34,630 nt of DNA from a virus, in IMG/VR virus record IMGVR_UViG_3300044701_003689, positions 1 to 34,630 of that record, one strand, 5' to 3'. The position numbers and the translations under genes were made by a program. Under the pieces are notes generated by a model. That model saw nothing but the letters and a program-made list of their open reading frames with translations. It had not been told where the DNA came from and did not search any database. Shown here one piece after another: positions 34,608 through 34,630 of the stretch. Position 1 is the first letter of the stretch. Each line of letters begins with the position of its first letter.

Positions 34608-34630
34608 ATGGCGAAACTTTTTGGTTTTTC
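34608..34630 (+). CDS. gp20: Portal protein gp20, first codons only
   Basis: Only seven full codons are visible (MAKLFGF, then a partial codon consistent with Ser) before the window ends. This beginning, directly after gp19, matches the start I recall for portal gp20 of marine T4-like phages, and gene 20 follows gene 19 in T4. The portal dodecamer sits at the head vertex and docks gp17 and later gp13. No Shine-Dalgarno is visible in the A/T-rich leader. Identity rests on order and seven residues. Confidence 0.75.

Noticed and set aside
1-34630. tRNA genes, CRISPR arrays, insertion sequences or att sites
   Set aside because: No cloverleaf-like GC-rich segment, regular spaced direct repeat, transposase or integrase was seen; nearly all bases are in structural genes.

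Overview
The window is a contiguous block of tail, neck, packaging and sheath genes from a T4-like contractile-tailed phage (myovirus). All genes lie on the + strand and are tightly packed. The DNA is very AT-rich. The giant YHYH-containing wedge protein, the DUF4815-type baseplate proteins and the NATAAATA late-promoter motifs are typical of T4-like marine phages. A phage of picocyanobacteria (Prochlorococcus or Synechococcus) is most likely; a pelagiphage cannot be excluded. No host gene, photosynthesis gene, tRNA, CRISPR array, insertion sequence or integrase is visible.

Layout. Positions 1-19927 hold the baseplate wedge: the 3' end of gp25, then gp6, a 4001-residue gp7-like protein, gp8, and a 1401-residue DUF4815-type protein. 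Positions 20001-23698 hold two further genes (385 and 823 residues) that look like the middle and C-terminal parts of the same baseplate or fibre protein, which I recall as one chain in other large phages. Two tiny genes (75 and 54 residues) lead into the neck genes gp13 and gp14. Tail completion gp15 and small terminase gp16 follow. A 647-residue mosaic protein of unknown function separates gp16 from large terminase gp17. A small zinc-ribbon protein then precedes sheath gp18, tube gp19 and the first codons of portal gp20.

The genes serve one process. The wedge and peripheral baseplate proteins build the plate on which tube (gp19) and sheath (gp18) polymerise. gp15 caps the tail, gp13 and gp14 join tail to head, and gp16/gp17 pump DNA through portal gp20. 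T4 gp9, gp10, gp11, gp12 and fibritin, which occupy the gp8-gp13 interval in T4, are not recognisable here. The DUF4815 trio occupies that interval.

Expression. A NATAAATA octamer, the T4-type late promoter motif, occurs in seven of the eight intergenic gaps of 22 nt or more (the exception is gp18/gp19) and in none of the gaps of 15 nt or less. This suggests about eight late transcription units. Strong Shine-Dalgarno sequences are seen only before gp18 and gp19, the two proteins needed in highest copy number.

The most notable points are the giant gp7 with its wedge-core signature at the extreme N-terminus, the three-way split of the DUF4815 protein, a pool of short beta-rich modules shared among at least seven virion proteins, and the cassette gene between the two terminase genes. 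Homology statements rest on recognition of family signatures from memory, not on database searches.
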